Shown: piece by piece, positions 62,987 through 64,000 of the stretch
Numbering within the stretch: position 1 is the first letter of the stretch
Layout of the letters: every line of letters starts with the position of its first letter
Source of the DNA: Bradyrhizobium canariense
GTDB taxonomy: Bacteria > Pseudomonadota > Alphaproteobacteria > Rhizobiales > Xanthobacteraceae
NCBI RefSeq assembly: GCF_019402665.1
Contig: NZ_VSST01000007.1
Location: forward strand, 1-64,000
Length of the DNA: 64,000 nt
Direction of reading: 5' to 3'
The notes under the pieces: generated by a model
Seen by the model: the letters and a program-made list of their open reading frames with translations, nothing else
Databases searched by the model: none
Told to the model about the DNA's origin: nothing
Program-made: the position numbers and the translations under genes

Positions 62987-63445
62987 TCAATTCGAACTAT
63001 CGATCAAGCTCTCCAGCAGCCGCTTCAATTCGCTCGTCGATTTGTCGCCGTAGCTCTCCAGGATGTGCTCTTCCTGGTCGACCGCGAGCGAGTTGAGCTT
63101 CTTGCTCAGCACCTTGCCGCGATCGGAGATGAACATCAGGACCTTGCGGCGATCGTTCGGGTCCTGCACGCGGTAGACCAGCGTGTCCGAGACCATGCGG
63201 TCGATCATCTTGGTCAGCGTCGGATGGTTGAGCAGCACGGCATCCGCGAGTTCGCCCATCGAATGGCCGTTGCCATCCGACAGCACTTTCAGGATGCGCC
63301 ACTGCTCGACGGGCACGCCTTCCTTGCTCAACCGCAGTTCGAGCTGCCGGTTGATCTCCCGGTTGGCTTGCGCGAGCAGGTAGGCGAGGTGTTCGGTGAT
63401 CGGGGTGTTTGGTTTTGCCACGGCTAAGACTTTGTCTTGACCCAA
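62987..63445 (-). CDS. MarR family transcriptional regulator
   Basis: The 152-residue protein has the MarR winged helix (EGVPVEQWRILKVLSDGNG; SMGELADAVLLNHPTLTKMI; YRVQDPNDRRKVLMFISDRG). The N-terminus MGQDKVLAVAKPNTPITEHL may begin at VAKPN instead. It diverges from the AmiC-like gene across 154 bases that hold a perfect 12-base palindrome, so it is likely to repress that gene and itself. Ligand unknown. Confidence 0.85.
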   Translation of the reverse strand: MGQDKVLAVAKPNTPITEHLAYLLAQANREINRQLELRLSKEGVPVEQWRILKVLSDGNGHSMGELADAVLLNHPTLTKMIDRMVSDTLVYRVQDPNDRRKVLMFISDRGKVLSKKLNSLAVDQEEHILESYGDKSTSELKRLLESLIDSSN

Positions 63446-63494
63446 ATGAGTGAATGTCTTGCAATCGATGCTGCATCTATATGCACTTCAATTC

Positions 63495-63506
63495 TTGAAT
63501 ATTCAA
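63495..63506. promoter_or_regulatory. MarR-type palindrome TTGAATATTCAA
   Basis: TTGAATATTCAA is a perfect 12-base palindrome in an AT-rich island between the divergent MarR and AmiC-like genes; a second short dyad (ATTTT-C-AAAAT) follows. MarR dimers commonly bind such sites. Confidence 0.55.
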
Positions 63507-63599
63507 TATTTTCAAAATAGGATATTGCCCAACAATAGGGCGGGTGCCGCGGCCGCCTGCTGAATGAGCTTTCAAGTCTGGTATCAGACAGGAGTTGGC

Positions 63600-64000
63600 G
63601 TGCGCGCGACGGTAAACTTCCCGGCTCACGGCGGTCCGGCGTTACCGCCGTCCTTGCTGTTCAGGAATCTGTCGCCCGCGGCAGCGGATTTCGACCTGTC
63701 GCCGGTTGACGCGCATTTCATGAAGCGCCGCGGCGCACACAACAAGCTCCGCGTCGGCGGCTTCATCTGCTGCACCGGCTCGCCCGGCGTTTGGGGTCCG
63801 TGCGCGACAAGCAGTGCGCAGCTCGCCGTCGCCGAGATCAACAAGCGCGGCGGCATTCTCGGGCGCGAAATCGAGCTTTCGATCTACGACGCCGGCGGCC
63901 CGCTCGACGAGATTCTGAGCCGCGCGGAGCAGGCGATCGCGTCCGATGAGATCGATCTCATCGTCGGCTTACATACCAGCGCGGTGCGTGTGGCGCTGCG
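63600..64000 (+). CDS. AmiC-like substrate-binding/ligand-sensing protein (partial)
   Basis: The frame runs off the window. GTG 63600 follows GGAG at 6 bases; ATG 63564 and ATG 63720 are alternatives. From about residue 45 it reads LRVGGFICCTGSPGVWGPCA, AQLAVAEINKRGGILGREIE and YDAGGPLDEILSRAE, the opening of the type I periplasmic-binding fold of the AmiC/urea-amide group. There is no hydrophobic signal peptide, which favours a cytoplasmic sensor like AmiC over a transport receptor. The rest lies outside. Confidence 0.7.
   Translation, partial: MRATVNFPAHGGPALPPSLLFRNLSPAAADFDLSPVDAHFMKRRGAHNKLRVGGFICCTGSPGVWGPCATSSAQLAVAEINKRGGILGREIELSIYDAGGPLDEILSRAEQAIASDEIDLIVGLHTSAVRVAL

Noticed and set aside
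1..64000. CRISPR arrays, intact insertion sequences, rRNA operons and prophage genes
   Set aside because: None recognised: no regularly spaced repeats, no transposase, no integrase, no phage structural gene.

Overview
The window is GC-rich chromosomal DNA of a Bradyrhizobium-like alphaproteobacterium (order Rhizobiales). The evidence is the gene content (acdS with a divergent Lrp-type regulator, phaR/phaA/phaB, DUF4167, the secA-ppiC-argJ and lysC/ubiG neighbourhoods), the strong G/C bias at third codon positions, and the dense intergenic palindromic repeats of the kind common in Bradyrhizobium and Rhodopseudomonas. It is mostly ordinary chromosome with several accessory insertions. No CRISPR array, intact insertion sequence, phage or rRNA operon was seen. 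One tRNA (Ser, GGA) is present. All family names come from reading the sequence; no database search was run.

Layout. 1-5.4 kb: the tail of a chemoreceptor, a small basic DUF3175 protein, a tightly packed MFS transporter-otsB pair, otsA (trehalose synthesis) and a small secreted protein. 5.5-8.5 kb: tRNA-Ser, then a decayed stretch with remnants of an SDR and a CaiB/BaiF gene, followed by a thioesterase, a quinone oxidoreductase and a divergent TetR regulator with two matching operator-like palindromes. 9-16.1 kb: an amidase with a histone-H1-like tail, a metY-metA methionine pair, a polysaccharide deacetylase and RecQ. 16.3-26 kb: accessory metabolism: acdS/acdR, a metabolite:H+ symporter, then a LysR-controlled set (flavin monooxygenase; PLP beta-family enzyme; two linked CMD/AhpD-like proteins and a third nearby), a small Tat-exported protein and an HSL-type esterase. 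26-34.7 kb: an aminotransferase, a methyltransferase, the PHA genes phaR, phaA and phaB, a DMT exporter, a flavin reductase, a cupin, gloB and a second methyltransferase.

34.7-50 kb: a conserved minus-strand block lysC-ptsP-prfA-prmC-DUF4167, with ubiG diverging from lysC. Between prfA and prmC, which are commonly neighbours, lie about 7 kb holding a HIT protein, a branched-chain-amino-acid-type ABC transporter (including a LivM-LivG fusion), an unusual RpoA-alphaCTD-like protein, a tiny overlapping ORF and a MarR regulator. 50-63 kb: another conserved neighbourhood, comF-grxC-nitrilase-DUF1178 and mutT / argJ-ppiC / secA, interrupted by a TadG-like VWA protein gene. 63-64 kb: a MarR regulator divergent from the start of an AmiC-like ligand-binding protein cut by the window edge.

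The best candidates for undescribed biology are the LysR/FMO/PLP/CMD cluster (19.3-24.7 kb), the ABC-transporter insertion with the alphaCTD-like protein and the palindrome at 42423-42439, the H1-tailed amidase, and three regulatory layouts with repeated operator-like sequences (TetR, phaB upstream, MarR/AmiC).
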